This document shows positions 1-8,544 of a stretch of 60,308 nt of DNA, one piece after another (positions within the stretch are counted from its first letter, which is position 1; each line of letters opens with the position of its first letter). Source of the stretch: Lachnospiraceae bacterium (lineage in GTDB: Bacteria > Bacillota > Clostridia > Lachnospirales > Lachnospiraceae); assembly GCA_017480565.1 (NCBI GenBank), contig JAFVAL010000075.1:1-60308 (forward strand), read 5' to 3'. The translations under genes were made by a program, and so were the position numbers. The notes beneath the pieces were generated by a model. It was given only the letters and a program-made list of their open reading frames with translations. It did no database searches and was not told the origin of the DNA.

Positions 1-1170
1 ATCGCCCATCAGATCGTCTTTGGTAAAGAGTGCGCGGTAATCTGCACATTTCTCACCGTCAACGGCCACACCGCCCTGTTCCACCGCACGGCGGCCCTCA
101 GAACGAGTCGTGACAAGACCGGACTTGACAAGGATCGAGACGATATCAATCTGACCGTCTTCGAAATCTTCCTCAGAAAACTCATAAGTAGGCATCTCTG
201 CCGCATTACCGCTTGAGAACAGTGCTCGCGCACCGGCCTGAGCCTTCTCTGCCTCTTCTTCTCCGTGCACCAGCTTCGTCAGCTCGTATGCCAGGATCTC
301 CTTCGCGGTATTTAACTGGCTGCCGTCCCAGGAATCCATCTTCTCGATCTCTTCGAGCGGCAGGAAAGTTAACATACGGATGCACTTTAAGACATCGGCG
401 TCCGCGATATTTCTCCAGTACTGGTAGAACTCAAACGGAGAAGTCTTCTTCGGATCCAGCCAAACCGCACCGGACATGGTCTTGCCCATCTTCTTGCCTT
501 CGGAGTTTAACAGAAGGTTGATGGTCATCGCATACGCATCCTTGCCCAGTTTTCTGCGGATCAGCTCGGTACCGGCAAGCATGTTGCTCCACTGGTCATC
601 ACCGCCAAATTGCATGTTGCAGTTGTACTTCTGGAACAACTCATAGAAATCATATGCCTGCATGATCATGTAGTTAAACTCTAAGAAGCTTAAGCCTCTC
701 TCCCAGCGCTGCTTGTAGCACTCAGCCGCGAGCATACGGTTGACCGTAAAATGTGCACCGACTTCTCTTAAGAGTTCTACATAGTTCAGGTTCAACAGCC
801 AGTCAGCGTTATTGACCATGAGCGCCTTCCCATCCGAGAAATCGATGAAACGGCTCATCTGCTGCTTAAAGCAATCAATGTTGTGCTGAATGGTCTCTTT
901 TGTCATCATCTGACGCATATCGGTACGTCCAGAAGGATCGCCGATCATGCCGGTGCCGCCGCCAAGCAGAGCGATCGGCTTATTGCCGGCCATCTGCAGT
1001 CTCTTCATCAGGCAAAGTGCCATAAAATGTCCGACATGCAGGCTGTCAGCAGTCGGATCAAAGCCAATGTAAAAGGTGGCTTTTCCTTGGTTGACCAATT
1101 CTTTAATCTCGTCTTCATCAGTTGTCTGTGCAATCAGACCACGAGCTTCTAACTCTTCCCAAAGTGTCAT
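1..1170 (-). CDS. tyrS: Tyrosyl-tRNA synthetase, C-terminus cut by window edge
   Basis: Class I aminoacyl-tRNA synthetase that charges tRNA-Tyr in the cytoplasm. The frame is open from ATG 1170 to the window edge (390 codons), so only the last few residues of the usual 405-420 are missing. The HIGH motif appears as HVGH near residue 45 and the KMSKS loop as KMGKT near residue 227. The C-terminal S4-like domain follows ([19 protein letters not shown]). It is the last gene of a minus-strand cluster, 86 bases after the P-loop kinase. That gap is too short for a full T-box leader and I see none. The product assignment is secure. Confidence 0.96.
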   Translation of the reverse strand, partial: MTLWEELEARGLIAQTTDEDEIKELVNQGKATFYIGFDPTADSLHVGHFMALCLMKRLQMAGNKPIALLGGGTGMIGDPSGRTDMRQMMTKETIQHNIDCFKQQMSRFIDFSDGKALMVNNADWLLNLNYVELLREVGAHFTVNRMLAAECYKQRWERGLSFLEFNYMIMQAYDFYELFQKYNCNMQFGGDDQWSNMLAGTELIRRKLGKDAYAMTINLLLNSEGKKMGKTMSGAVWLDPKKTSPFEFYQYWRNIADADVLKCIRMLTFLPLEEIEKMDSWDGSQLNTAKEILAYELTKLVHGEEEAEKAQAGARALFSSGNAAEMPTYEFSEEDFEDGQIDIVSILVKSGLVTTRSEGRRAVEQGGVAVDGEKCADYRALFTKDDLMGD

Positions 1171-1256
1171 TGTTTTATCCCTTTCTTAGATTCCCTTTTC
1201 ATCTTTTCTTCAGAAAAATGACTCTGCTTCATTTTGCCCCTGACCGGGTAAAACTG

Positions 1257-2018
1257 TCAAGCCCTTTTCTCGTGAAATATACCATCGGTATCAAGTACGA
1301 GTGTCAGATCACCGCCCAAACTGCCAGCCAGTGTGCGCCTTACATTGACCCCGTCACCGGTCTGGTAAAATGCTTCCGCTTCCTCTCGTGACAAGCCACC
1401 CTTCATCTTTCGGTCGATTAATCTGCCTTTTAGCGAAGCTTCCTCCGCGGAAATAAAGACCGAATAATCCGCATAGTCGCGCACATTTGCCCAACGATCA
1501 TCGTCAAAAAGAAGCCAGTTACCCTCAATCAGAACGATCTCGCCGGTGACCGGAAGCTGATCCTCCACGACATCGTGAAGTTTTCTCGAATAAATCGGCC
1601 AAAGCGTGGTGTGATCTTTCTGCTGAATCTCCTTTAACTTGTCCACAAAATGCGTCACATCGTAGGTTTCGGGACTTCCCTTGACTTTTTTCATCGGCAG
1701 ATATGTGCCGTCGGGCTGCAGCGCTTCATGCGTTAAAATATAGTCCTGATGATAGTGAAATCCGTCGAGTCCCAGTGCCTGTACGGGCGTTAATTCTTCT
1801 CTCTGCGTCGACATCCAGGATAAGAAATTGACAAGTGTTGATTTGCCGGTGGCAGGCGGTGCTGCAAGAAAGACAATCAGACGGTCATTTTTCTCCTTCT
1901 GCATCGCAGTCAGTTTTGCAAGGAGCGGCAGAAAAATATCTTCGATATTCTCTTTCGTGTAACGCGCAGTGATGTCAAATCCATTGACGTCAAATTGATA
2001 TTCCATCCACTCAGCCAT
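1257..2018 (-). CDS. P-loop nucleoside/nucleotide kinase family protein
   Basis: 253 aa cytoplasmic kinase of the uridine kinase/phosphoribulokinase/pantothenate kinase superfamily. The Walker A loop PPATGKST is at residues 54-61, preceded by a hydrophobic strand (RLIVFLAA). A conserved GLDGFHYHQDY segment resembles the substrate-binding region of fructose-transport-system kinase/PanK-like proteins, and IVLIEGNWLLFDD resembles the family's 'EG..LL' block. Its start overlaps the end of the YqeY-like gene by 8 bases, which implies translational coupling. A good AGGAAGAG ribosome site precedes ATG 2018. The substrate cannot be told from sequence; a sugar or nucleoside hydroxyl is likely from the family. 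Confidence 0.8.
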   Translation of the reverse strand: MAEWMEYQFDVNGFDITARYTKENIEDIFLPLLAKLTAMQKEKNDRLIVFLAAPPATGKSTLVNFLSWMSTQREELTPVQALGLDGFHYHQDYILTHEALQPDGTYLPMKKVKGSPETYDVTHFVDKLKEIQQKDHTTLWPIYSRKLHDVVEDQLPVTGEIVLIEGNWLLFDDDRWANVRDYADYSVFISAEEASLKGRLIDRKMKGGLSREEAEAFYQTGDGVNVRRTLAGSLGGDLTLVLDTDGIFHEKRA

Positions 2019-2301
2019 GTTTCTCTTCCTCGATTCGCTTTAAGTATTCCTCAAGCAGAGCTACCTTAATGCGAAGCTGATCTTTGATATCTTCTCGCCC
2101 GGCAGGCGCAACCAAAAGACACTCTTTCGTCCGTTTGCATTCTGCCAGAATCAGGCGTTCGATCTGATCCGGCAAGGCGGTATGACCCTCGAAAGCGGCC
2201 TCTTTGGCCTTTTGGGTCAGCTCTGCAATGATCTCTTGTTTCTTTTTATCTCTCGCTTTGATGGCAGCAACCATCTCAAAACGAAGTGTGTCTATCGTCA
2301 T
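2011..2301 (-). CDS. Short GatB/YqeY-like protein
   Basis: 96 aa and almost entirely helical. It resembles the N-terminal half of YqeY proteins (usually about 148 aa): 'VAAIKARDKKKQEIIAEL', a variable stretch, then 'LILAECKRTKECLLVAPAGR' and 'LRIKVALLEEYLK'. The family is related to the tRNA-binding tail of GatB; its function in bacteria is unclear. The C-terminal half of YqeY is absent, so this is a short family variant or a truncated protein. It sits between rlmI and the kinase in the tyrS operon and overlaps the kinase start by 8 bases. The start at 2301 has only a weak ribosome site. Confidence 0.65.
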   Translation of the reverse strand: MTIDTLRFEMVAAIKARDKKKQEIIAELTQKAKEAAFEGHTALPDQIERLILAECKRTKECLLVAPAGREDIKDQLRIKVALLEEYLKRIEEEKHG

Positions 2302-2316
2302 AGTTTCAAGTCCCTT

Positions 2317-3534
2317 TTACTTTTCTTTAACCACCTGGAAAATGTAAAACTTCAGGTAATAAGAATTCTCTTCTTCATCATAGCGTCTGCTCCACAAGAT
2401 GGGATGATCCGGTGCCTGGGTGCGAAATTCGACCTGACGCAGTCTCACATGTGCGCTTGCCGCAGCCTGTGCAATCGTCTGTGAAAGCAGGGTCGGTGTC
2501 ATGAAATGGGAGCACGAACACGTTGCAAGATATCCTCCGTCTTTTAGAAGCTTCATGGCGCGTAGATTGATATCGCGATACCCTTTGATCGCATTTTTCA
2601 CGGAATTGCGCGTTTTTGCAAAGGCGGGAGGATCGAGGATGATCACGTCAAATTCTTCGCCCTTCTGCTCCAGTTCCGGCAGAAATTCCAACACATCATG
2701 GACCTCAAACTTCACCCTGTCTTCAAGATGATTGAGGATCGCATTTTCTTTTGCCTGCGCAATCGCAAGCTCCGATGCATCCACCCCCAGAACTTCTTTT
2801 GCCCCGGCAACGCCTGCATTTAACGCAAAGGAACCGGTGTGTGTAAAGCAGTCCAGTACTCTCGCATCTTTACAAAGCTTCTGGATCGCAAGACGGTTAT
2901 ACTTCTGATCCAGGAAAAAGCCGGTTTTCTGGCCGTCTTTGACATCCACGATATAAAGAACACCATTTTCCACGATCGGAACTTTCGTGTCAAAGGAATC
3001 TCCGATAAATCCTTTGACGCGGGAAAGTCCTTCCTGCTCACGCACTTTGGCATCGCTTCGTTCATAGATCCCACGAATCATAATGCCATCCTCGGTAAGC
3101 ACAGACTTGCACGCAGAGAGAATCTGGTCTTTCATCCGGTCGATCCCAAGCGCCAAGGATTCCACCACCAAGACATCAGAAAATTTATCCACCACAAGCC
3201 CTGGCAGAAAATCTGCCTCTCCAAAAATGAGTCGGCAGCTCGAGGTATCGACGGTCGCTTTGCGATAGTTCCAGGCATCTTTTACGCGCTGGAATAAAAA
3301 GGCATCATCGATCTCCTGGTCGATGTCTCTCGTCATCATCCGGATACGGATCTTAGAATGACGGTTGATAAAACCTCTTCCTAAGCCAAATCCGTCAAAA
3401 TCCCGCACAAGAACGATATCCCCGTCCTCATAAGATCCCATCACGGAATCAATCTCATTGTCATAGACCCAAAGAAAGCCGTTCTTTAAAAGACGGCCTT
3501 CTCCTTTTTTCAGTGTTGCAACAGCAAGGCTCAT
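2317..3534 (-). CDS. rlmI: RlmI-type 23S rRNA (cytosine-5) methyltransferase
   Basis: 405 aa class I SAM-dependent methyltransferase of the RlmI (YccW) family, which methylates a cytosine of 23S rRNA. An N-terminal PUA domain (about residues 1-75, starting LAVATLKKGEGRLLKNGFLW) precedes a Rossmann methyltransferase domain with motif I as LDCFTHTGSFAL and motif IV as ILDPPAFAK. The catalytic cysteine region reads ATCSCSHFM. Length matches the family (about 395-400 aa). Its ATG overlaps the stop of the upstream small gene (ATGA), and GGAGG lies 4 bases upstream. Family assignment is firm; the exact target base is inferred. Confidence 0.9.
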   Translation of the reverse strand: MSLAVATLKKGEGRLLKNGFLWVYDNEIDSVMGSYEDGDIVLVRDFDGFGLGRGFINRHSKIRIRMMTRDIDQEIDDAFLFQRVKDAWNYRKATVDTSSCRLIFGEADFLPGLVVDKFSDVLVVESLALGIDRMKDQILSACKSVLTEDGIMIRGIYERSDAKVREQEGLSRVKGFIGDSFDTKVPIVENGVLYIVDVKDGQKTGFFLDQKYNRLAIQKLCKDARVLDCFTHTGSFALNAGVAGAKEVLGVDASELAIAQAKENAILNHLEDRVKFEVHDVLEFLPELEQKGEEFDVIILDPPAFAKTRNSVKNAIKGYRDINLRAMKLLKDGGYLATCSCSHFMTPTLLSQTIAQAAASAHVRLRQVEFRTQAPDHPILWSRRYDEEENSYYLKFYIFQVVKEK

Positions 3535-3899
3535 ACGTCCTCCACCCCTCTAATATCAAGTGCATCCAAAAGACGCATTCCATACTCTGTTAAACCGATC
3601 GATCCCAACTGGTCACAATCCTCATAATTCTTGTAAGAAAAACCTTTAAGAGGCTCCTGCAAAGATACTGAAATCACACCCTTGTTCTCCAGGCTCTTCA
3701 CATACAAGGCTCCGTCGGAATCTTTAAGTTCACGAAAGACAAGCTGTGCTTTCTTTGCTCCAAGCGGCAGCCAGGGTGTCTGAGAAAGCTGCATCAGGAT
3801 CAATACTTCATCCGGCGCTAAGATAACTTCCGAATCTTCCACAGCACATCCGGTGCAGTTTTCACAAGACTTGGTACTTCTGCAGGAAAACGTACTCAT
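3531..3899 (-). CDS. Conserved hypothetical protein, cysteine-rich N-terminus
   Basis: 122 aa from ATG 3899. I chose this start over one 21 bases upstream because GGAAAGGAGC lies about 10 bases before it. The N-terminus carries three cysteines in CRSTKSCENCTGC, possibly a metal or Fe-S site. The rest looks like a small winged-helix fold (APDEVLILMQLSQTPW, then GVISVSLQEPLKGFSYKNYED, then IGLTEYGMRLLDAL). It overlaps the preceding acidic membrane-protein gene by 38 bases and rlmI by 4, so the three are probably translated together. I do not recognise a named family. A transcription-factor-like or metal-binding role is only a guess. Confidence 0.6.
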   Translation of the reverse strand: MSTFSCRSTKSCENCTGCAVEDSEVILAPDEVLILMQLSQTPWLPLGAKKAQLVFRELKDSDGALYVKSLENKGVISVSLQEPLKGFSYKNYEDCDQLGSIGLTEYGMRLLDALDIRGVEDV

Positions 3900-4725
3900 A
3901 GAACGCCTGCTCCTTTCCAAACATCGGATAAATGTGTGTGTTAAACCACTGATAACCCAAATCCGGCAGATCCGCGTTGATCAACAGATTCGAACGCACA
4001 AAGCCAAAGATAAACCATAAGAGCAAAACAACGAGGAGCGCTTCCACCACTTTTAAGATCACAATTCCAGCGTTATGTTTCGGGCGATCTTCCTTCACAG
4101 GCTCTTCTTCCGGGATGTTTTCCTCGAGGATTTCCTCATCAGAGATTTCCTCATCAGAGATGAATTCCTCAGGGATTTCCTCTTTTACGATCGTTTCTTC
4201 CGCGATGGTTTCTTTCACAATGGGCTCTTCTTCAGAGGTTTCCTCCACAGGAGTCTCTACTTTCGCCTCTTCTTCTTTCTCGAAATCATCAGTCTTCTTG
4301 AAATCATCATTCTTCTCGAAATCATCATCCTTCTCGAAATCATCGTCCGGCTCGCCAAGCAGTCTCCAATCCTCAGGGCTTGCAAACACCAGATTGCGGT
4401 TATCCGCGTCATAGATATCAAGCAGGTTGCCTGATGATAGCAGAATCTCTTGACGGATCAAAGTGCGTCTGCGATTGAGGATCTCAAGCGCATCCTCTCT
4501 TGCCAGCCAAAGAAGCCATGGCTCCAGCACGGTCGGATTGACGCCGTTGCCCAGAAGCTTGTAGGCATTGCGCAACGTCAGATCTGCAGAGAGCGCAGCC
4601 TCTTCGGGCTCTTTTAACACATCGGAGGCAACCGCTTTTACTTTTTCAAAATATTCCTTCTGAAACGATGTAAACATCGTCTTATCTGCCTGTTTTGCAT
4701 GCAGAATCAGTTCTGATAATTCCAT
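3862..4725 (-). CDS. Acidic-repeat single-pass membrane protein
   Basis: 287 aa. ATG 4725 is preferred over ATG 4731 because the ribosome site GGAGG lies 7 bases before it and only 1-2 bases before the other. The N-terminal 100 residues are helical and faintly resemble sigma-70 region 2 (SFQKEYFEKVKAVASDVL, ALSADLTLRNAYKLL). Next comes a highly acidic linker built of DDFEK-type and EE-type repeats. A transmembrane helix (VILKVVEALLVVLLLWFIFGFV) follows, then a short outer segment. It follows the DivIVA-like gene and overlaps the next gene. The layout suggests a cytoplasmic domain tethered to the membrane by a flexible acidic arm; function unknown. Confidence 0.6.
   Translation of the reverse strand: MELSELILHAKQADKTMFTSFQKEYFEKVKAVASDVLKEPEEAALSADLTLRNAYKLLGNGVNPTVLEPWLLWLAREDALEILNRRRTLIRQEILLSSGNLLDIYDADNRNLVFASPEDWRLLGEPDDDFEKDDDFEKNDDFKKTDDFEKEEEAKVETPVEETSEEEPIVKETIAEETIVKEEIPEEFISDEEISDEEILEENIPEEEPVKEDRPKHNAGIVILKVVEALLVVLLLWFIFGFVRSNLLINADLPDLGYQWFNTHIYPMFGKEQAFYEYVFLQKYQVL
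4276..4347 (-). repeat. 18-bp in-frame tandem repeat, about four units
   Basis: Four imperfect copies of an 18-bp unit (core TTCTCGAAATCATCAT on the plus strand) encode successive DDFEK[D/N/T] hexapeptides in the acidic membrane protein. A separate 15-bp direct repeat near 4136-4165 encodes the EEISDEEIL stretch. These are coding minisatellites that could vary in copy number between strains. Confidence 0.75.
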
Positions 4726-4727
4726 TC

Positions 4728-5447
4728 TCATTCCTCCCCACGAAGCACCTGAATGGCTTTTGCAAGACGTCCTAGTGTAGAAGTCGGCCCATCGGAAGGT
4801 GCCTTCTCTTCAACAGGATACGCATCCTTCCTGGTTTCCTTCCAGACCTTGGCGCGAAGTTCATCGGCTTCTTTGTTGGCTTCCCGGATGATCTCATCCG
4901 CCTCTTCTTTGGCTTGCGCTTTCATACGCTTTGCCTCCGCTTTGGCGGTTTCGATATGCTTCTCAGCCAGTTCTTTTCTGCGCGCGATCTCATCATTCGC
5001 CTTTTCAAGCATCTCGACTTCCTCTTCGATCTGCGCCTCTTTTTCCTTCTGTGCAGCGGTAATCTTTGAAAGCGCATCCTCTCGCTTTAAAAGATCTTCT
5101 TCCTTCTGAGACAATCTATCTTTTTCTTTTTGAAGATCTGCACGCAGCTGCTCCATCTGCTCCGACAAGCGTTTATTCTCGTCGTTTAGACTTGCGATGC
5201 GGTTTTGGGCAGCGGACCAGGTTCTGCTGTAGTTTTCTTCCAGAAACTGGTGTCTCTTTTCAATCTCGTATAAATATTGCTTTACATTCAGCAGTTCATC
5301 CGCCTGGATGGTCATCGTCTCTTCGCCCTTGGCGATGCGCTCTTCCTTCTCCGCGATCTCTGAACGCACTTTTTCCAGATAGTCGTTGACCGCCTGCTTA
5401 TGATAACCGCCAAACGCGGCATTCTTAAAAGTTACATTCGTATCCAT
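4728..5447 (-). CDS. DivIVA-domain coiled-coil protein
   Basis: 239 aa. The first 25 residues (FKNAAFGGYHKQAVNDYLEK) match the DivIVA/GpsB N-terminal lipid-binding domain, where an FxxxxxGYxxxxVDxFL pattern marks the membrane-curvature-sensing part. A continuous coiled coil of about 170 residues rich in Glu, Lys, Ala and Gln follows, then a short tail (LGRLAKAIQVLRG). Such proteins localise to division sites or cell poles and recruit cell-wall or chromosome machinery. It is the first gene of the operon leading to tyrS. A possible promoter has its -10 (TATAAT) at 5483-5488 and a weak -35 (TGGAAA) at 5506-5511. Confidence 0.75.
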   Translation of the reverse strand: MDTNVTFKNAAFGGYHKQAVNDYLEKVRSEIAEKEERIAKGEETMTIQADELLNVKQYLYEIEKRHQFLEENYSRTWSAAQNRIASLNDENKRLSEQMEQLRADLQKEKDRLSQKEEDLLKREDALSKITAAQKEKEAQIEEEVEMLEKANDEIARRKELAEKHIETAKAEAKRMKAQAKEEADEIIREANKEADELRAKVWKETRKDAYPVEEKAPSDGPTSTLGRLAKAIQVLRGEE

Positions 5448-5522
5448 CTCATTTTCTCCAAATGTTATCTGCCTACGAACTTATTATAAACGAATGTGCG
5501 AGAATTTTCCACCATAAAAGAA

Positions 5523-5541
5523 AAGCCCCAAACCGGGGCTT
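5523..5541 (-). terminator. Rho-independent terminator after iolC
   Basis: Stem AAGCCCC/GGGGCTT with a short loop. On the minus strand it is followed by TTTCTTTTA, just past the iolC stop at 5560. Confidence 0.85.
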
Positions 5542-5559
5542 AATCTCGTTGTAACCTCA

Positions 5560-6588
5560 TCAGATGTCAAATACCTGCTCACCGTACTTTTCAATCTCGG
5601 AAGACTCAAAGGCAATGAGTTCATCCCAGTGAGGCGCTGCATCTGCACAGGACTCCGATGCGACCTGCATCGCTGCACACGCAGAACCAAGGCTTAAGCA
5701 CTTCTTGAACGGATATCCCTTAAAGAGACCTGCAAAGAAAGCACTTGCATAGCCATCTCCGCCGCCGAATCCCTTTAACATCTTAACCGGGAAAGCGTGA
5801 ACTTCGTAGGACTCACCGTTGCAGATATAGCCGAAGGAACCCTTCTTACCATGCTTGATGATGACGATCTTTGCGCCCTGGCCAAACCAGTACTTGCAGC
5901 TGACCGCGTCGTCTTCATTTCCCGGAAGGACAAACTTCTCAGTCAAGGTAAACTCTTCTCTGGAACCGATGATGATATCCGCTTCCTTCGCCACGATCGA
6001 ATAATAAAGAGCGATCTCGGAATCATTTTTCCAAATGTGGTCTCTATAGTCGATATCAAAGATGACCACGGTATTCACACGCTTGGCAAGCTCCAATGCC
6101 TTTAAGGCAGCCTCACGGGAAGGACTCTGGCAAAGTGCGGTACCGGAGATCAGCAGGGCTTTTGCAGAAGCGATGTAATCTGCATCGATATCATCCACGG
6201 AAAGCTGCAGATCTGCAACTTCCTTGCGGTACATCATAATGCTGGACTCGGTCTCAGACAAAACCTCAGTGAAGGTTAAACCGGTGTTGTAACCCTTCGG
6301 CGCATGGGTCAGATGAGAAGTGTCGATGCCCTCACGCACAAAATAACGGCGAATATAATCACCAAACTGATCTCTTGAGATCTTGCCGATAAAGCCGGCC
6401 TTTAGTCCAAGACGTGCGGTACCGACTGCGATATTGCCGGGAGAACCACCAAGGTACTTGTTAAAATAGGTCTCATCTGCGGTAGAACGATAATACTCAT
6501 CTCTGCCCGGATTTAAGTCGATGGTGACACGTCCCAGCGGAATAATATCTAACGGTCTGCTTGCATCAAATTCAATTACATTACTCAT
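5560..6588 (-). CDS. iolC: 5-dehydro-2-deoxygluconokinase (IolC-type PfkB kinase)
   Basis: 342 aa PfkB-family sugar kinase. IolC phosphorylates 5-dehydro-2-deoxy-D-gluconate in myo-inositol breakdown. Family features are the N-terminal IIPLGRVTIDLNP, the substrate-binding KYLGGSPGNIAVGTARLG, and ALLISGTALCQSPSREAALK, all close to Bacillus IolC. The usual ATP/anion-hole motif FGAGDSYASAF reads FGGGDGYASAF here; the catalytic Asp is kept but the neighbouring Ala and Ser are both Gly. ATG 6588 is chosen because GGAGAA sits just upstream and would overlap an earlier ATG at 6600. No other iol gene is in the window, so a broader 2-keto-3-deoxy-sugar kinase role is possible. Confidence 0.85.
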   Translation of the reverse strand: MSNVIEFDASRPLDIIPLGRVTIDLNPGRDEYYRSTADETYFNKYLGGSPGNIAVGTARLGLKAGFIGKISRDQFGDYIRRYFVREGIDTSHLTHAPKGYNTGLTFTEVLSETESSIMMYRKEVADLQLSVDDIDADYIASAKALLISGTALCQSPSREAALKALELAKRVNTVVIFDIDYRDHIWKNDSEIALYYSIVAKEADIIIGSREEFTLTEKFVLPGNEDDAVSCKYWFGQGAKIVIIKHGKKGSFGYICNGESYEVHAFPVKMLKGFGGGDGYASAFFAGLFKGYPFKKCLSLGSACAAMQVASESCADAAPHWDELIAFESSEIEKYGEQVFDI

Positions 6589-6657
6589 AGTGTTCTCCAT
6601 TCTGATTTCTCAAAAATTAAATTGACTTAAATAGCGTATCCAAAACGCATCGCTTTT

Positions 6658-6686
6658 ATTATAGACAAGAACAGGGAAGAAATCAA
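6658..6686 (-). promoter_or_regulatory. Promoter of iolC
   Basis: TTGATT (-35) and a perfect TATAAT (-10) are separated by 17 bases on the minus strand, about 70 bases before the iolC start. The -35 overlaps the stop codon of the upstream DUF3783 gene. Confidence 0.75.
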
Positions 6687-7066
6687 GACTTCTCCCCCTT
6701 CCCACTGTGCATATATGCATGTTCTTTTACAATTTCTTGATATAGATCCCCAAGCTTCCAGCCCGCGTTCGTCGGTGTCAACATCGCTTTGTAAGGAATC
6801 GGCGGAATCTTATTCTTTCGTAAAACTGACAAAAACAGATCCAGATCTTTCCGGTCAAGCCCAGCCATCAGAAGGAATCGTTCTACAGAAACGTCCATCG
6901 GCTCAGGCACGTCACTCTCTTCGTTTAACCCTAAAATGGCACCAAGGGTTTTTCCGGTATCCTGATCTGTGGCTTCCAAAATCCGGTATCCCAGAGGAAG
7001 AATCGTACGCTTTAACGCCCTTTTCTCCTCCTCTGAAAATCCTACAAGTAAAATTGTTTTCTTCAT
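6683..7066 (-). CDS. DUF3783 domain protein
   Basis: 127 aa, cytoplasmic. It starts with a Rossmann-like strand (KKTILLVGFSEEEKRALKR) and ends with PYKAMLTPTNAGWKLGDLYQE, the hallmark segment of DUF3783, a small family common in Clostridia without a known role. It is the last gene of the CDF-MgtC-MgtC cluster, 27 bases after the second MgtC. The ribosome site before ATG 7066 is weak, so expression probably depends on the operon. The context with metal/Mg-related membrane proteins is the only functional hint. Confidence 0.65.
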   Translation of the reverse strand: MKKTILLVGFSEEEKRALKRTILPLGYRILEATDQDTGKTLGAILGLNEESDVPEPMDVSVERFLLMAGLDRKDLDLFLSVLRKNKIPPIPYKAMLTPTNAGWKLGDLYQEIVKEHAYMHSGKGEKS

Positions 7067-7093
7067 GTTTTTATTTACATTTCACAAATGAAC

Positions 7094-7777
7094 TTACTGC
7101 GTTTCCACGGTCACGATACCGGCAATGCCTCCCAGCCTTCGAAGCAGCTCGGAGCTCTTCATATTGCCGCGCACCTTGATGACCGACACATAATTGGCAT
7201 CGGGATCATTTTCAAGAGATTCGATCTGCAGATTCACGATCGACATCCGGTTATCCTTGCAATGACGCATCACTTCGTCAAGCGTATCCTTCTCATTGTA
7301 ATGCACCTCGATGATATATTCCGGGCTCTGCTGGATCAATCTTCCCAACTTTGCAAGATAAGTCTCGGTTAACAGCACCATCGCAGTACCGATGATACCG
7401 AGCTCATAATAGCCACTGCCGATCGCAAGACCGATGATACCCGTGGTCCAAAGACCCGCCGCGGTGGTCAGACCCTTGATCGTCCGCTTCTTCGTGATGA
7501 TGATCGTTCCCGCACCGATAAAACCTAAGCCAGAAATGACCTGCGCACTGATACGTGCGATATCGGTCGGAAGCTCCATGACGAGATAAATGTATAAGCC
7601 TGTCATCGCAGCCATCGCCGCGCCAAGACATACCAGGATGTGCGTACGGAAACCGGCGGGACGGTTCTTTGCAGAACGCTCCAGACCAATCAAGGTACCG
7701 CAAAAACAAGCGACAATGATACGCATCACACAACCCAGAAGGTCAACATTTCTAAGACCATTTAAAACACTTAACAT
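7094..7777 (-). CDS. MgtC/SapB family membrane protein (copy 2)
   Basis: 227 aa with four to five N-terminal transmembrane helices and a soluble C-terminal ACT-like domain (IIEVHYNEKDTLDEVMRH). MgtC-family signatures are GTLIGLERSAKNRPAGFRTHILVCLG and GLGFIGAGTIIITK. MgtC proteins act in adaptation to low magnesium and, in pathogens, inhibit the F-type ATPase. This copy lies 18 bases behind a paralogue with the same architecture. A strong GGGAGG ribosome site precedes ATG 7777. Paralogue pairs may differ in ligand, but nothing in the sequence tells how. Confidence 0.88.
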   Translation of the reverse strand: MLSVLNGLRNVDLLGCVMRIIVACFCGTLIGLERSAKNRPAGFRTHILVCLGAAMAAMTGLYIYLVMELPTDIARISAQVISGLGFIGAGTIIITKKRTIKGLTTAAGLWTTGIIGLAIGSGYYELGIIGTAMVLLTETYLAKLGRLIQQSPEYIIEVHYNEKDTLDEVMRHCKDNRMSIVNLQIESLENDPDANYVSVIKVRGNMKSSELLRRLGGIAGIVTVETQ

Positions 7778-7795
7778 ACGATTGACCCTCCCCTC

Positions 7796-8524
7796 TTACG
7801 AAATCAGCTCATGCACGGAATGTACACAAGAAAGCTCTGCGATCGACGACAACATCGCTGAGTGAGAACTGTTTTGTCTTGACAACTGCAGGATAAAAAT
7901 AGCAGAACAAAGCTTCTCACCTTTACTCTCACCGCGCTCAACATCAATATCATAGATCATCGCCTTTTGATCGGTGATGACTTCAGAAATCTGATTGATG
8001 TCTTCCACATTGTCAAATTCTACATTCAGCGTGATATTGCGCAGTCTGCGCTTAAATTCTGCCTCCAGCGGAGACATGACATTTAACACGAAAATGATGA
8101 CGATGAGGGCGGGAATCACGCACTCATAAAAACCGATTCCGGCTCCGAGACCAAGACTGACCGTAGTGAACAGGCCGGTCGCGGTGGTCAGTCCCTTGAC
8201 CTGCTGGTGTGCACCCTTGATGATGATGCCAGCGCCGAGGAAACCGATACCGGTGATCGTCTGCGCCGCCAGTCTGGACGCATCGAACTTCTCTCCGACT
8301 CTCGCAACAATCTCCGCCCACTGCGTCTGCAGCATTTCATTATGATAAAGCGTGATAATCACACTCATTGCTGCGCCAAGACAGATGAGCGTATAGGTGC
8401 GAAATCCGGCAGAACGTTCCTTCTGTGACCGTCCGTAACCGATTGCTGCCCCACAAACGAGCGCCAGAAACAGTCTGACGATGACAGAAACCAGATTAAA
8501 CTCTTTTAAATACTCCACAATCAT
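7796..8524 (-). CDS. MgtC/SapB family membrane protein (copy 1)
   Basis: 242 aa, the same fold as the downstream copy: hydrophobic N-terminal half with GAAIGYGRSQKERSAGFRTY and GIGFLGAGIIIKGAHQ, then a C-terminal ACT-like domain (LNVEFDNVEDINQISEVI). It has a longer loop after the third helix (QTQWAEIVARVGEKFDASRL) than its neighbour. It lies between a CDF cation transporter (20 bases upstream) and the second MgtC, so the three are likely cotranscribed. A role in magnesium or divalent-cation homeostasis is inferred from family and neighbours. Confidence 0.88.
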   Translation of the reverse strand: MIVEYLKEFNLVSVIVRLFLALVCGAAIGYGRSQKERSAGFRTYTLICLGAAMSVIITLYHNEMLQTQWAEIVARVGEKFDASRLAAQTITGIGFLGAGIIIKGAHQQVKGLTTATGLFTTVSLGLGAGIGFYECVIPALIVIIFVLNVMSPLEAEFKRRLRNITLNVEFDNVEDINQISEVITDQKAMIYDIDVERGESKGEKLCSAIFILQLSRQNSSHSAMLSSIAELSCVHSVHELIS

Positions 8525-8544
8525 ACATGAAACCCCATTTCACA

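Noticed and set aside
1171-1256. T-box leader before tyrS
   Set aside because: Only 86 bases separate it from the preceding gene; no T-box sequence (TGGNACC type) or long hairpin set is seen.
3977-4434. Serine- and phenylalanine-rich plus-strand frames
   Set aside because: They are shadows of the acidic repeat coding region on the minus strand; the low complexity comes from the GAA/GAT repeats.
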